Part shown: positions 32,448 through 44,000 of the stretch, piece by piece
How the letters are laid out: the number at the start of each line of letters is the position of its first letter
How positions within the stretch are numbered: the stretch's first letter is position 1
Assembly: GCA_000469685.2 (NCBI GenBank)
Contig: LS997562.1
Coordinates: forward strand, 727,001 to 791,000
Source of the DNA: Haemonchus contortus
Taxonomy: Eukaryota > Nematoda > Chromadorea > Rhabditida > Trichostrongylidae
Length of the DNA: 64,000 nt
Reading direction: 5' to 3'
Program-made: the position numbers and the translations under genes
Notes under the pieces: model-generated
Databases searched by the model: none
Told to the model about the DNA's origin: nothing
What the model saw: only the letters and a program-made list of their open reading frames with translations

Positions 32448-33733
32448 CAGGGTGCGGCAAAAGTTCTGGCAAAGACCGTTTCAGATTCTCTATAAAAAAA
32501 TGAGGCCTTCGATATGTGCCATTATTATTTACTGCAAGTCCTCTTCTATACATTCCATAAATGGGCCGTTCTTGAATATGCCATTTTACAGAATGGTGAC
32601 AAGCAAGGCCAACGAGCCTCCATCCTGCACCTCCATCTGGCTGGATGCACGGCAAAGACCATTTTCAAACAGCTACAGATTCCCTCAAGAACCGTGTACA
32701 ACAACATCCACAGGTACAAGACGACAGGAACTATGAAGGACAAGCCCATAAGTTCAAGACTGAAGAGTGCAAAGACAAAGGAGATCGTGAAAGTCATTCG
32801 AGAAAAAATCCACCGCCACCCTCGTAGGTCCGAGAAAAAATGGCTTTTGAGGTCGGTATTTCTGCTCGATCTGTTGAAAGGATTGTCATCAGCCACCTTC
32901 GACCTTGCTCTTATAAGATCAAAAAAGCTCACATGCTGACTGAGCGTGTGAAGAAAATTAGGCTAGAAAGATGTAAGGAGTTTTCAAAACGATTTTCGCA
33001 GGCACGGCACAGCAACATCCTTTTCATTGACGAATGTCTTTTTTCAACAGATCAATTCCTAAACACCCAAAACGATGGTATGATAGCGGGAAGCCCTGCA
33101 GATGTCGGCCGATATGGGGGGATTGCTCAGCGATCTGTACCCCACAAGTCGTTGGTGGCTTTTGGGGCAATGACATCGGACGGCAAGATGTCCCTGTTTT
33201 TCTCGGAGAAAGGGGTCAAGGTGGATAGCAAGACCTACTCAAAAGGCGTGTTGGAGAAGGAGGTACTCCCCTTGACAGGATCCCATTTCTGACTTGGACA
33301 AATCAACAGGACTCAGCTCCAGCACACAGATCCAAAGTGGCACAGGACAGGTGCGCAACGCACCTCCCAGACTTCATCTCGTCCAACGATTGGCCCCCAA
33401 ACAGTTAGGGCCCAAATCCATTGGACTATTCCATGTGGTCAATTCGTAATATGAAAGCCTGCTCCACTAAATATAGAAGTTTGAATGCTCTACGTGAAAC
33501 CCCCGTTGAAGCATGGGAGGATCTGGACGAAGACTACCTCCGTGCCGCCGTCGGCGCATCTCCTAGGAGAATCTTAGCCTGTATTTGCGCAAAAGGAGCT
33601 TATTTGGAATTCTAGACTGTTTTTGTTATCTATATAGCTGTTGATAAATGCTGTTGTAGTAGTATCATGTATCGGTCGACTAGACCGTTTTTACGATCAT
33701 ATTCCCTTTTGCCAGAACTTTTGCCGCACCCTG
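32448..33733 (+). mobile_element. maT-type (DD37D) Tc1/mariner transposon, 1286 bp
   Basis: Terminal inverted repeats CAGGGTGCGGCAAAAGTTCT are near perfect over 26 bp and flanked by TA (32446-32447 and 33734-33735). The transposase fills the interior with only a few lesions. This is the best-preserved DNA transposon in the window and probably one of the youngest. Confidence 0.92.
32582..33615 (+). pseudogene. maT (DD37D) transposase, broken
   Basis: The transposase cuts and reinserts the element. The N-terminal helix-turn-helix is QRASILHLHLAGCTAKTIFK followed by QIPSRTVYNNIHRYKTTG. A frameshift near 32830 precedes FEVGISARSVERIVISHL. The first catalytic Asp is in ILFIDECLFSTDQ (near 33020). 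A stop at 33290 and a frame change follow. The second Asp is in QQDSAPAHRSK (near 33304) and the third in GPNPLDYSMW (near 33410-33440), with 37 positions between them, which defines the DD37D (maT) spacing. One in-frame TAG sits between them, near 33405. The C-terminus ends ACICAKGAYLEF. Three lesions separate this from an intact frame, so it is inactive but recent. Confidence 0.88.
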
Positions 33734-33735
33734 TA

Positions 33736-35195
33736 CATATCTCACCCTTTCACCTTGCCGTTCGAATACTCAGGACTATCAATAAGTCTCGGTATCGGTC
33801 CCTAGCCATTTCTGAGAGATAGGCGACGCAGCACTCGTGTTTTAGTCGTGTCGCAGTCCATGTGTCGCAGTATACTTAGGAATAGCATAAACGAAGTAGG
33901 GTTAGAGGACTGAAATGACCAACATGTTCCTCTGACTGTAATCCTACCAAAAACATAATGAGGGTTTCAGCTCGAAGAGTTCACCTCAACAGCAGCAGTA
34001 CAACAGCGAAGCCGAGCCAAAGGCGCAATATTGTCTGTCTGACAAAAGAGCAATGAGGCAACTGTTACCAAGCTTGTTAGAAATGTGCAGATATAATGTT
34101 TGAACTTTACACGAACTGCAGTAGGTCTATCGACTTTTGATCTTATTCATATCCTATTTTATGTTGTGTCCACATACCTGCTTTATATAGAGAAATTATA
34201 AGTTACTAAGCCCTTCAACAACTGGAGCAAAAACAGGGAGTTTCCTTCATGGCAACAATTTTGATGAATCTACATGCTTTGGTGCTTACTGCACTGCAAG
34301 TTTACTGCGCTAGAGTTGTGATGGCAAGTTGTGAGACGTGAGATCAGCATTATTTGGAGGATGTACTTAACGAGAGATATACTTATCACGAGCAGTCACT
34401 CGAAAAATATGCATGCACTGTTCCAGCAGGTACGGAATGCTATTTAGCAAATGCACCCACGAGCGCATAAACAAGAAAACCAGATCCTGTCGAAAATAAA
34501 ATTTATAACGTTCCATCACATATCTCGTGAAACGCCAGTATCTGTTTACCTCACAGAGGAAACGCAAAGATTCCTCGTGCTTTTTCAGTCGTTTGAGAGC
34601 AAATGACGTTCTGGATTCATGGATTCATAGGGATCATGGAAATGCGTTTTTGTGTTAGCGTGCACGGATCGTGAAACACCATCTCGACCCTTCTATTTAT
34701 ATTATATTATATTTTATTATATTTAGATCGCAGCGCGTAGGGGGAGGCAATCAGTTTGAAATGTTTATCGTGGATTTGCAAGCAATGATGGTTCGGACCT
34801 ATTCCTTCCCATGCATTAAAAGGTAACTCTTTCATTCTCGATGGTGACGTATTCTCGAGATTCCTGTAGTGATGATAAAACGGTTCCATAAAGGTGAGAA
34901 AGGTACAAAAGTATGTTGCATTGCATTGTGGGATGAAAGAATCCCTATGAAAAGTTCCTCGCGATCCTAATTTTAAATTTAAGTGTGTAAGTGATAAGTA
35001 CCATCATAGACTTCGATACTTCTATCAAAAGTCATATTCCTTCCACACATATTGTAATCGAGTTTGAATTGCAGATGACAGCCTTCCTGAAATTCAGTCC
35101 ATTTCTCCAATCAAAAAGGCTCCGTAAACCTTATTAGTGCAGCTACGCCGGAACTCATGATCCAGTTCCATGTACGGCTTTCTATGAAACTCGGC
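33736..35195. other. No recognisable feature
   Basis: Short frames only, no repeats matched by eye, except an ATTATATTATATT-type tract near 34700-34720. Confidence 0.35.
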
Positions 35196-35253
35196 ATAAT
35201 TGTATCATTGAGTTTACTGCTTTCTTAAACTCTTCACGAGGTTTTTAAGTATT

Positions 35254-35303
35254 CTTTATTAGGCTGACGTTTCGGCGGAATAGCCTTCTTCAGAGCCTGA
35301 AAG
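35254..35303 (-). ncRNA. Hammerhead ribozyme motif, PLE left arm
   Basis: On the minus strand: CTTTC, stem I AGGCT, core CTGAAGA, stem II AGGCTATTCCGCC, core GAAAC, cleavage triplet GTC, stem I partner AGCCT, then AATAAAG. Stem II is weakened to three pairs (GGC/GCC) compared with the other arm. Confidence 0.7.
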
Positions 35304-35486
35304 GATCGTAACAATCTGTGACTATCCGATCAAACGTCTTCACCAACCCCACTAAAGCTCGAGACCCCCAGGGCACGCAAGTGATTGGAAGGAGAACCAC
35401 TCACCGTAGCTTTGTGGATTCTTCAAAACCACCCAGCGAATGATGGTACCAACCGACCAGTGTCAGCTGGGGTATGTCCTCATTAA

Positions 35487-35654
35487 AGTCTCTGCGGGAA
35501 GGCCAGCCTCATAAGGTCGTAGCTCACGCGTGATTGCGAGACATTCTTCCCTACGATTCATTTTAGGACTGGAGACCTGCATCCAAAGTGCCTCGAGGCA
35601 TACCGACATAATGAGGGCATACCCCAGCTGACACTGGTCGGTTGGTACCATCAC
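35487..35654 (-). pseudogene. GIY-YIG endonuclease C-terminal fragment
   Basis: The minus strand reads LEALWMQVSSPKMNRREECL, then AITRELRPYEAGLPAE, the last conserved part of the PLE endonuclease. The upstream catalytic GIY and YIG strands are missing because the inverted arm begins there. Confidence 0.7.
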
Positions 35655-35790
35655 TCGCCGGGTGGTTTCGAAAAATCCACAAAGCTACGGTGAGTGGTTC
35701 TCCTTTCGATCACTTGCGTGCCCTGGGAGTCTCGAGCTTTAGTGGGGTTGATGGAGACGTTTGATCGGATAGACACAGATTGTTATAATC

Positions 35791-35840
35791 CTTTCAGGCT
35801 CTGAAGAAGGCGATCCCGCCGAAACGTCAGCCTAATAAAG
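35791..35840 (+). ncRNA. Hammerhead ribozyme motif, PLE right arm
   Basis: AGGCT (35796-35800) and AGCCT (35829-35833) are perfectly complementary and form stem I. The core is CTGAAGA (35801-35807), stem II GGCG/CGCC with loop ATCC, and GAAAC (35821-35825). Predicted cleavage is after GTC (35826-35828). Stem III is only AC/GT with no loop, so activity may need two RNA copies pairing. Hammerheads are known in PLE terminal repeats; activity here is untested. Confidence 0.8.
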
Positions 35841-35912
35841 AATACTTAAAAACCTCGTGAAGAGTTCAAGAAAGCAATAAACTCAATAATACACTCATGA
35901 TCCACTCACTAA

Positions 35913-36350
35913 TCATGATCTAAACAACATCACCATTAATTTTGAACGATTTTGGGCTGAGCAGCCGATGTGGTGGCAGAAGTGATATAGGTGATAAATG
36001 ATACCGCCGCCTACCCCTGATCCTTTTCTTCTGGCTTCAGTCTTACATGAGGCAATTCGACTAACCTCCACATCCTGGTCAAAGCATATTTGACCAAAAA
36101 TAATATCTATGACCACAAGTGTCATGAAAGTCCACGAGATATTCTGAAAATTAGTAGATATCAGTGGAATAGCAATGTTCAGCAGCAGAAAGGCTAACGA
36201 ATGAGTGAGTGGAGCGTTTGAGACATTCGACCTTCTACTATTTCTCGTAACATTAACTACTCGCAAAGATATTACTAAGACTGCCTCTGGTTTGTTTCTG
36301 TTTGACAGAATTAGGGAGGAAGGATGGGGGACATGAGCGCCATAATCCAC
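35913..36350 (-). other. Minus-strand ORF with one exon-like segment
   Basis: This 145-residue frame holds a hydrophobic stretch. Within it 36066-36143 is bounded by a strong acceptor (CTACTAATTTTCAG) and a donor (GAG then GTTAGT) and encodes NISWTFMTLVVIDIIFGQIC followed by FDQDVE, 26 codons in phase. This could be an exon of a membrane protein, possibly a transporter or receptor. I find no convincing neighbouring exons. Confidence 0.25.
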
Positions 36351-37494
36351 TTTTTGCTAGTTCTAGAGTCTCTTGGAGGAGCAGTCCAAACTCCGACGCA
36401 GTGGTGGAAAAACGGTGCACTCAGGCGCGAAAACACTTGTGGGATTTGTTCGACTCCTCTTCTTTCCTTATCAGCAATACTTTTTCTAATGCAAGCTTAA
36501 AGAATTAGTATGCACTTCTTCATCGCCTTTGAATTGATCCCCAATTTTCTGTCGATTGTCACAACTTCCTTTGGTCCACGGCATTTCCTATATCTCCCTT
36601 GGTTTAGCAGAGGTACTTCTCGATCACGTCCCTCTGATTGTTCTTCCGGAGCTGATGTTTTCTCTAAGATTCCGTGCTGGTTCTATTGTTTTTTTCATTT
36701 AGAAATTCTGTGGCCTCAGCAGCGCACATACCTTGGTTGGCACAGCTATCTATTCATCAGCGGGGCAGGGTTGTTCACAGTCTGCTTAGCGACTAAGCCA
36801 CTTCGCAGATATCGAATGTCTTGAACTCCTTCGTTATCTTTCCTAGTTAGTCTACGAGCGATTCTCGTAGCTGAGAAAATTCAAATTGTTCCCGGCTACC
36901 CAAAACCCATTATTCAGTCCCTCCCGCTCTGAACCTATATTCACCTATTCTATTGAAATATTTCTGATAAGAGAAATCAGGTGTTTTGGGGCGTTTTGTT
37001 CTTGGACGAATGTCGAGAGAATTGGTTGCTTTAAACAGTCTAACCAATCGAAGGCCACCTCTGATTAAGGAAGGGTAAGTGGCGGGGTACCCGCTCCCAC
37101 TACTTCCCTGCACTTTTACCCTTGCACGTGACAGTCATCGGGAACCTTCTTAGCAGTCAAATCTCTGCTACTTCACAAATATGGATAATTTCCTGTCTGG
37201 GGAGCGAACGAACCACATGATCCCGTGTTTTCCGAATCTTTCAGGCCATGATTCGTACCTAATCTGATCCAACCACTTTCCCGATCTTCATTTTTCCTTG
37301 CTAAGTTAAAATTTATAAGTTTATTACGCCTGCGGAAGGCAAACGTGAGAAAGGAAACCAAACACAACGTAAATACTGAACATTCGTACAAGCAGCCAAC
37401 GCGCAATAGAAAGATAAGTTAGTTAATCAGTATCAAGAAACGTTTGGACCAGTTCCCTTCAGCAGCAACTTAACTACTCGACGTTTGAAGTGTG
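36351..37494. other. No recognisable gene
   Basis: The open frames at 36510-36824 (plus) and 36910-37113 (minus) do not resemble any family I know, and I see no repeats shared with other parts of the window. Confidence 0.3.
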
Positions 37495-38653
37495 CTAGCG
37501 ATGAAGAGAGGGTATATTTTTCACCACTCTTAGATAATCACTGCCAGCCCTGAAGGTTAAGCGACTAGCTCGCAAATTAGTTTTAGGACGTGCCAAGGAA
37601 ATCTTCATGCAGCCATTCCTAGTCCTCGGATGTGTCAGCTCGAAGACATTGGAACCGTGACCACACGTGCAGTGTACAAGTTTGTGAACCATGCAAAGAT
37701 CGAAAACCCTGCGTCGCGTTTCTAAAGATGCCTGTCCTAGATACTGATTCCTGATAGCTGCCTTTGGTTTTCTGCAGTACAAAAATCCACCAATTCTAAT
37801 GAGCAGCTTACGATTAAAGTTATTCTGAACCTTTTCAAGCGCATAGACATGCTTCCTTTTCTTGCTGTTGAAAATCGTAGTGCTGGATTCGACCAAAGGT
37901 CGCACATACGACTAGAAAGCACGCAGCAGAGCCCCTTTATTAGCTAAAGACAGCCCTTTGAAAGTTTGGAATGTCCGAAGATTGGCTACTCTGATCCTCG
38001 TTCTGATGTGCTCCGTGGTCCAGTCTGTCATTGTGATAAAAGCCGAGGTCTCTGACCGTTTGCGCAGCAGAGAGAGGGCACCATCAACAGTGTACGATTG
38101 AGTTAGTGAAGTACAAGAACGTAGTTGCATGTACACTGTCTTGTGTGGCGCTATAGGCAGTTGCCAATCCTTCGACCAACTCACAGTTGGATCAATTACT
38201 CATCGAGTTCTTGAGAGTCTGCTTCTACTGAAATTGCCTTATAGATTTTTATGTCGTCAGCATACACCTTGGGAGTGACGTCTACTTCACGAAGCGTATC
38301 AGAAAGCTTAGTCGTGAAAACATTGAAAAGCACCGGTAACATCACACCTCCTTGGGGCACACCACCCATTACCCGCCGGACTTCCGAAAAGGACTGACTA
38401 ATCTTAACTTGGAACGTTCCATTACCCTGATATTCTGAGATCCAATTCATAATGATCGGGTGGAATTTCAAAGTCTTCAGCTTTACGATCAGTTTCATGT
38501 GCTAAACCCTATCAAAAGCTCTGGCAAAGTCAAAGTAAATGACGTCACAGGAAAGCTTCTCATCAAGAGCCTCTGTCCAACCGTCCAGGCACTCAATCAT
38601 ATTTGTTTTAACAGAAAGACCAGGAGTGAAACCATGCTGGTGCCTCGAAACAA
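37495..38653 (-). pseudogene. CR1-like non-LTR reverse transcriptase, 3' half
   Basis: From its upstream end: HGFTPGLSVKTNMIECLDGW, then VIYFDFARAFDRV (catalytic Asp motif), a stop, MGGVPQGGVMLPVLFNVF, KVYADDIKIY (the YADD catalytic box near 38245), SWSKDWQLPIAPHKTVYMQL, and the family-typical C-terminal YVRPLVESSTT-like region with VQNNFNRKLLIRIGGFLYCR and FRAGSDYLRV. Lesions: a stop near 38499, a stop and frameshift near 38196, and another shift near 37908. It ends upstream exactly where a Helitron 5' terminus begins (38654), so it was either truncated or split by that insertion. Confidence 0.85.
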
Positions 38654-39590
38654 TCCTACTTATATAATCGTCTAAGTGTGTCTGTTGGTATGTTTGTGTG
38701 TGTGTCAGTGTGTGAGTATGTGTGTGTGTGTTTGTCCGACCGGAAATTCATAACTCCTGTCCCACTGAACCTAGAACATTCAAATTTGCAAGGAATACGG
38801 ATGACAGGATGGGAACACTGATGGTAGGTGGTAGGAGGTGACAACAATTAAAAGGAAGTGATAAGGAGCCTTAAAAGGCAAAGGCCACAGGACCCATAAA
38901 TCCTTTTGTATTTAAGACGAAGTCTTGACACCTGGGTAGGTGATGTAGGATGTGAAGGGACCGTAAATGATTGATGACAGAGAAAAATAGCAAGTGATAG
39001 AGACTGATAAGAAACCATAGAAGGCGAGAGTCACTAGATCTGTAACGCACTTTCTGTTAATAATGGAATCTTGGAATTTTAATAGGTTATGTAGGATGTA
39101 TCAGTATCGTTGGTACTCGGTGACGGGATCGAGAATGGTTGGTGCCAGGCCAGTGGCTAATAAAACCGACAAGGGCTAATGAAAATCCTGCAAAGCTTAG
39201 AGCTACTATAAAGATGGCATCAATAGTGGAGCCTTGACAGTTCGGCATGTGATGTGAAGTACGGCGGGATCGTAGAAGATCGATGATAGGAACTGATAAC
39301 AGCTGATAACGACTGATAGGAGCCCTTATCAACTGAATTTAACTTCTGTGGTATTTACGATGTATTTATGATTACGGTTATAATGTAGATTACGACCGCT
39401 ACCCAGCAAGGTTTGTAACTCGGTGGAAGATCAAGGCTACTTTGTGTTTTGATATCATTTACGTCAAAGCTCATCCGACCGTTAACAGTTTGGGATTCTC
39501 AACTAATGATGTACCCGTGGAGGAGAAAAGGTCCAGTGATAAAGACATCTGATAATGGTGGGCATGTGGTGCACGCAATTTTGACATGCT
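38654..39590 (+). mobile_element. Helitron, first subfamily, 3' end not seen
   Basis: It starts TCCTACTTATATAATCGTC after an A, directly joined to the CR1-like RT. A GT-rich tract, one short GC-box-like unit (38740-38830) and about three TTATCAG-type units (38835-39320) follow. The part after 39390 matches 11110-11260 (TTACGACCGCTA, CAAGGTTTG). Similarity ends near 39570. Confidence 0.65.
38835..39320 (+). repeat. TTATCAG-type minisatellite of Helitron (about 160-bp units)
   Basis: On this strand each unit carries GATGTAGGATGTGAAGGGA-like, a GGTACTCGGTGACGGGA-like block, AACTGATAACAGCTGATAA and AAGGCGAGAGTCAC blocks. Related arrays lie at 30330-30790 and 56815-57440. Confidence 0.65.
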
Positions 39591-39687
39591 TTTTCAGACG
39601 AAAATATCTTGGATGATAGAAGAAGCTCATACGCAAAACCTTACCGCGCTGTTTTGTGGTCATAATCCCTTAATGTAGGTGGCCGTT

Positions 39688-39775
39688 GAAGGTAGCGAAG
39701 TGGTTAAGGTAGCAAGCCGTGCCTGCACTCAAGGAGGTGAAAGTTACGGTTTTTGAAACCGAGTCTTGCGTGAAA
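39688..39775 (+). repeat. tRNA-like (possible SINE) segment
   Basis: GGTAGCGAAGTGGTTAAGG resembles a Ser/Leu-type tRNA A box, and GGTTTTTGAAACC, about 45 bases later, is a degenerate B box. No cloverleaf with a good acceptor stem is visible, so a decayed tRNA-derived SINE is more likely than a gene. Confidence 0.35.
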
Positions 39776-40559
39776 TTAGACAAGGGAAATCGACCTTGCG
39801 CTCGTGAAATGTTGGTTAATCAAGACTGTAGAATACGTCGAGGCTGTACTTTTTAGAGAAACTGCGCAACACAGGCTCTTTTATCATGCCTATAAAGAGA
39901 ACTGAAGAACAAAGCGGACAGTTCAGTATTCGTGCGGGGAAAAGGATTCTACTAAGCGAAAGATAGTGAAATTTGATCCCTCAGATCCTTAAGGGCCGCT
40001 CCAGCGAACTTATAGCTATGATTATCGTCGAGGTCGCAAGAGAAGTGCAAGAAGAAACCGAGGTTAATGGTGAGCAGGTAACCGAAGTATTTTAGAAAAG
40101 TAGAAGGACAACTAGTTCCTATAAAGAAGGCCAAAAAAGCGAACTTCCGGCGATGTACCTGACAACAGAAGCTGTAAATGGCTCTCCAACGCAGCCATGA
40201 TGGAGGCATTAACAGGAACTGAACTTTTTCTATCAAGCTTTACAGATGAAAATCGAAGAAGTCCGTCGCCTAGCAAGCCAAAGCCCGCTTTCGGGCTACT
40301 CAAGACGTTTGATTGAAGAGGGTCATAAAGGCAAGGACATCGAAGAAAAGCAGTGCGGTTTGAGCATAGAAGAGCAGAATTCTCCGATGAGCTGATATGC
40401 AAAGAATTTTTCCAAGCAAAAAAACATTGAAGGTAGGAAAACGTTTGGATTAGATAAGGCACGAGTCGTGGAAGACACTAGGAAACGCGGGAAAATGAAG
40501 GGGAAGTGATGAGAAAAGAGTATTTCCTGACGCCGTACTTTTCTCAGTAGGGGAGACTG
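39776..40559. other. No recognisable feature
   Basis: A minus-strand 116-residue frame at 40112-40462 and an overlapping minus-strand frame are unsupported. The region may be decayed RTE 5' coding on the plus strand, but I cannot align it by eye. Confidence 0.3.
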
Positions 40560-41030
40560 TCGCTGCTATACCTCACTGTATGATGATGGCTTTTCATCGT
40601 GTCATCCTAAACAGGATTGGCAGAATATTAGATGAAGGACAGCCAAGCGAGCAAGCAGGGTATCGGAGAGGGTTCAGTACAATCGATCATATCCACACCT
40701 TGACAAGGCTCATAGAAGTATCGCGGGACTACAAAATGCCGCTATGTCTTACGTCCATCGATTTGGAGAAAGCCTTTGAAACTGTCGAGACAGAAGCGGT
40801 AATCGAAGCCCTGGGCAACTAGGGTGTTCCTACTCAATATATAAGGATGCTTCGTGAGCTCTACGACAACTTTACGACCAGGATTTCACCATTCTACAAG
40901 GAAGTCATTATCAACGTGAAGAGAGGTGTCCGGCAGGGTGATACCATATCGCCTAAACTTTTTAGTGCCGCCCTCGAGAATATCATATCTTATTTGGTCT
41001 ACGCTAGCAGAAGCGTAGGTCAAATAAGAC
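40560..41030 (+). pseudogene. RTE-type non-LTR retrotransposon, RT fragment
   Basis: The plus frame has RVILNRIGRILDEGQPSEQA, GYRRGFSTIDHIHTLTRLIE and LTSIDLEKAFETVETEAVIE. After a stop codon it reads GVPTQYIRMLRELYDNFTTR and RGVRQGDTISPKLFSAALEN. These are RT motifs up to the QGD box of RTE elements. The YADD box and everything after it are missing; the sequence breaks off near 41000 beside a short direct repeat (GGTCTACGCTAGCAGAAGCG region). Truncated at both ends and inactive. Confidence 0.85.
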
Positions 41031-44000
41031 GACACGGATAAAAGCAGCACAGATGAAATGTTGGGAATCTCTTGTTATTCTCTGCGAATGATGATGGTCC
41101 AGAGATTCTGAAGGAAGAACGGACAGCGGTCAGCTATCATGGCTTCATGTGCCGCCTTCAGATATGCCATCTGGTGTAAGTCTGCAAGCTAGCCTATAGA
41201 AAAACAAATCTACTCTACCCTGTTTGAATGAGTATATTAAGAAGTGCTTGTGGTTGAGCGCTTGTGGATTGGATTGGAAACAAAACTTCACAGCGTTTAT
41301 GAAAGAAACTCTTACACATCCGACCGCATGAGAGCAGCGCTTGCGATGGTGTAAACATCTGCCGACACGATTGAGGTACAGGAACTTTTCTAGGGAGTAT
41401 GCTTTAAATGTGAGAAACGCCAGAAGAGAACATGCTCCAAGAAAAGTTCTGATGGAACATTGTAATATGAAAGAATGAAGGCTAAACCAATGCAGGAAAT
41501 GTGAATGGAAGGAAGAAGCGACAGTCGATAAAAGCGCGAGACATGTTAGAAGGAAAAGGAATAAGTCAGAAGAAACTGTGACTGTGAAAAAACTTCACTG
41601 AATCTGTCAAGATTTCTTTAATTAAATGAGATAATACTGAGCATGGACGCCATTGGTGTCTTTAAAAAATACCGTGAACATTGTAATATGCCGATAGTTT
41701 TGACAGAAGAACGGTCTCTTCGCAAACGTTTTTCTGGACAATGGAGCGAGTAAACTAATCCTTCACAAGGTGGGCATCACATCATTTCTGGAGCTCTTAT
41801 CAGATGTGTTTATGTGAACATCGTTGGGGAACTGTCTGATCACACCCATTCTTATTTTGCGGTGTTTGATGTGGTGTGTTAAGAGGTGCTGTTGGCTATT
41901 CATGGAAGCGGGTTGTAAGAAAGCACTCGGGCATATGCTTGCTCGTTTCTTGGAGTAGAGCACTATGGTAAGTTGTATTCAGGAGGAAAATCGGTTGTTT
42001 GGCATGCAAGGGGCGGCGAAACGATCGTGAAAGTGATGGAATATTTGAAGTTTTTGAAATTAAACTCGAAAACGGTAACACGATACATAGTACAGGCTAG
42101 AGCGGTTTGGAAGGTAAGGCAAAAGAACGTTTGTGCATCAGGTTGGGAATCGAGCAAAGGGGTGGCGCTTTATTGATATTCAGCATGTGCTTATAGAACC
42201 AAATGAATCCAAATTTCTCCCGATGTTGGTTAGCTTCTTCAATCTAATCAAGTAATTCTCACAGAAGGTCTCTGTGGCAGAGAGCAACTTTCGAGGGATT
42301 ATCAAGGGTGAGGTCGACGTGGTAAACTATTTACAGCAGAGCGTGCCACACTAATCAAGCGACTCAACGGGCCATTTGTGCACGATGCCGACGAAAAACA
42401 TACTCATTCAGGGAGCGCGAACACGTACAGCGCGACTCTAATAAGCTTAATCTCTCCATTCATGTTGTTGTTGTTGTTCGCTACTCAGCGATACCTTGAC
42501 GGGATTTCTTGAGAACTTTTGCTCGAATAGTCCAAAACCCTATTTTGACTTTGCGAGTAGCCCTTTGACGTATGCGTGTTGGATGCCATGCATGTTTTTG
42601 TTAATAGTTCGACGTTTTATACTAGCTTCTCTGGTATAATGTCTGATCTGGTTCGCCTCTGACTTGTTTCCGGCTCAAGATAACCTAATGTTTCTCAGCA
42701 GCACTGTGCTTCATGATGAACTGCTTGCCTGTTGAGCAGAACGGTGTAGTTGATTACGATAATCGATGAACTACACGTTACCAAATCGGATGAGGCCAAA
42801 ACCGATGGAGCATAAGAGAACCGCAAACATTTTCGGATAAGGGAGCAATTTATTCTCAAAGAAAATTGAAACTTCCGAAAATTGTACGGAAACAGAGAAA
42901 ATTGGAAGTTCATTATTTCGCGAGGTTTGTCCTCTTGAGGATTTTGTTAACGCTGAATGCCTCAAAAGTGATCAGCTATCCTATAAATTACGCCGATCCC
43001 GTTCTTTCATTTTTTCAAAGCGAGAAAAAAATATACAAAAGGTGTTCTCGATGTATCCCCTTATTCACTTGAAACTGTTTACCTTTTTTTGGATTATTTC
43101 TGTTCTACTCTGAAAAAGCTGTCATATCGTTACGGAAATCATTTTCACCACCTCTCGGCCTGGAGTATTAGTTGTTTTTCTTCACTTCTCATTTCTTATT
43201 CGTTCTCGTTTTATAAACACTCGTTACTAATACATTTATTGCTGCTTGTGGGAGGCATGCCATTGCTAGCGACATAGTTTGAGCCGAAAAGCGAATGATA
43301 TGCTAGACGTTGCAAGAAAATAAGCAGAACGAATGCAACCTTACCGTAAACTGTATTTTTTCTACCGCCGCAGTTCGCATTGCTAATGCTATTACGAACG
43401 GTGTTGAATTACTATTTTCCCATTTTATACAGTCTTTTTCATCAGGGACTTGTTGAAAAATCGCCCTGAACAATAGACACTCCAATACAGTTAAACAAAT
43501 ATTCTCTTGTAGCGTATCAAATTGTGCGTTACATTGGCTAACACTCAAACGGTGAGTGTGATGCCTTTGAATAATGTACTTACACCAGCAAAAAAAACTG
43601 CTTTCGTGGCTCCATATATTAATCAGCTTGACGCCATTAAGCACAAGCATCACGTGGGCAATGTGGCCAAAGAAACTACATAGGCAGTCGCCCATTGAGA
43701 AACAATCAACTTCTAACATGCCTTTAGTGGATGACGATTAATGAATCGCGAGTGAGATGGAGAAGGCCTCAATAGGCATATCGTATTCCCTTTAGGCGGT
43801 GTTCGGTATGACGCGGGGTTCAGCCTTGATGCCTGAAAGCCTATCGTGGTGAACAAAAGCAGAGGTTCCTTTGAAATTAAAGTGCATCTTAAAGAATTTC
43901 ATTTCTTTTTCGGAACGACGCCTGCATTGGAAAAAACCTTGGTGGGTATTAATGAAAGAGATAGACTGGTGTCCCACCTATAACGGACGGGCAGCACGGC

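Larger units (their letters stand above)
35200..35905. mobile_element. PLE termini as a large inverted repeat (arms about 290 bp)
   Basis: The left arm (about 35200-35486, minus) and right arm (35609-35905, plus) are inverted copies, differing at a few percent of sites. Each has a hammerhead motif near its outer side. The spacer 35487-35608 encodes the end of the GIY-YIG protein on the minus strand. PLEs are known for complex inverted or partial tandem copies, which fits this head-to-head structure. Confidence 0.82.
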
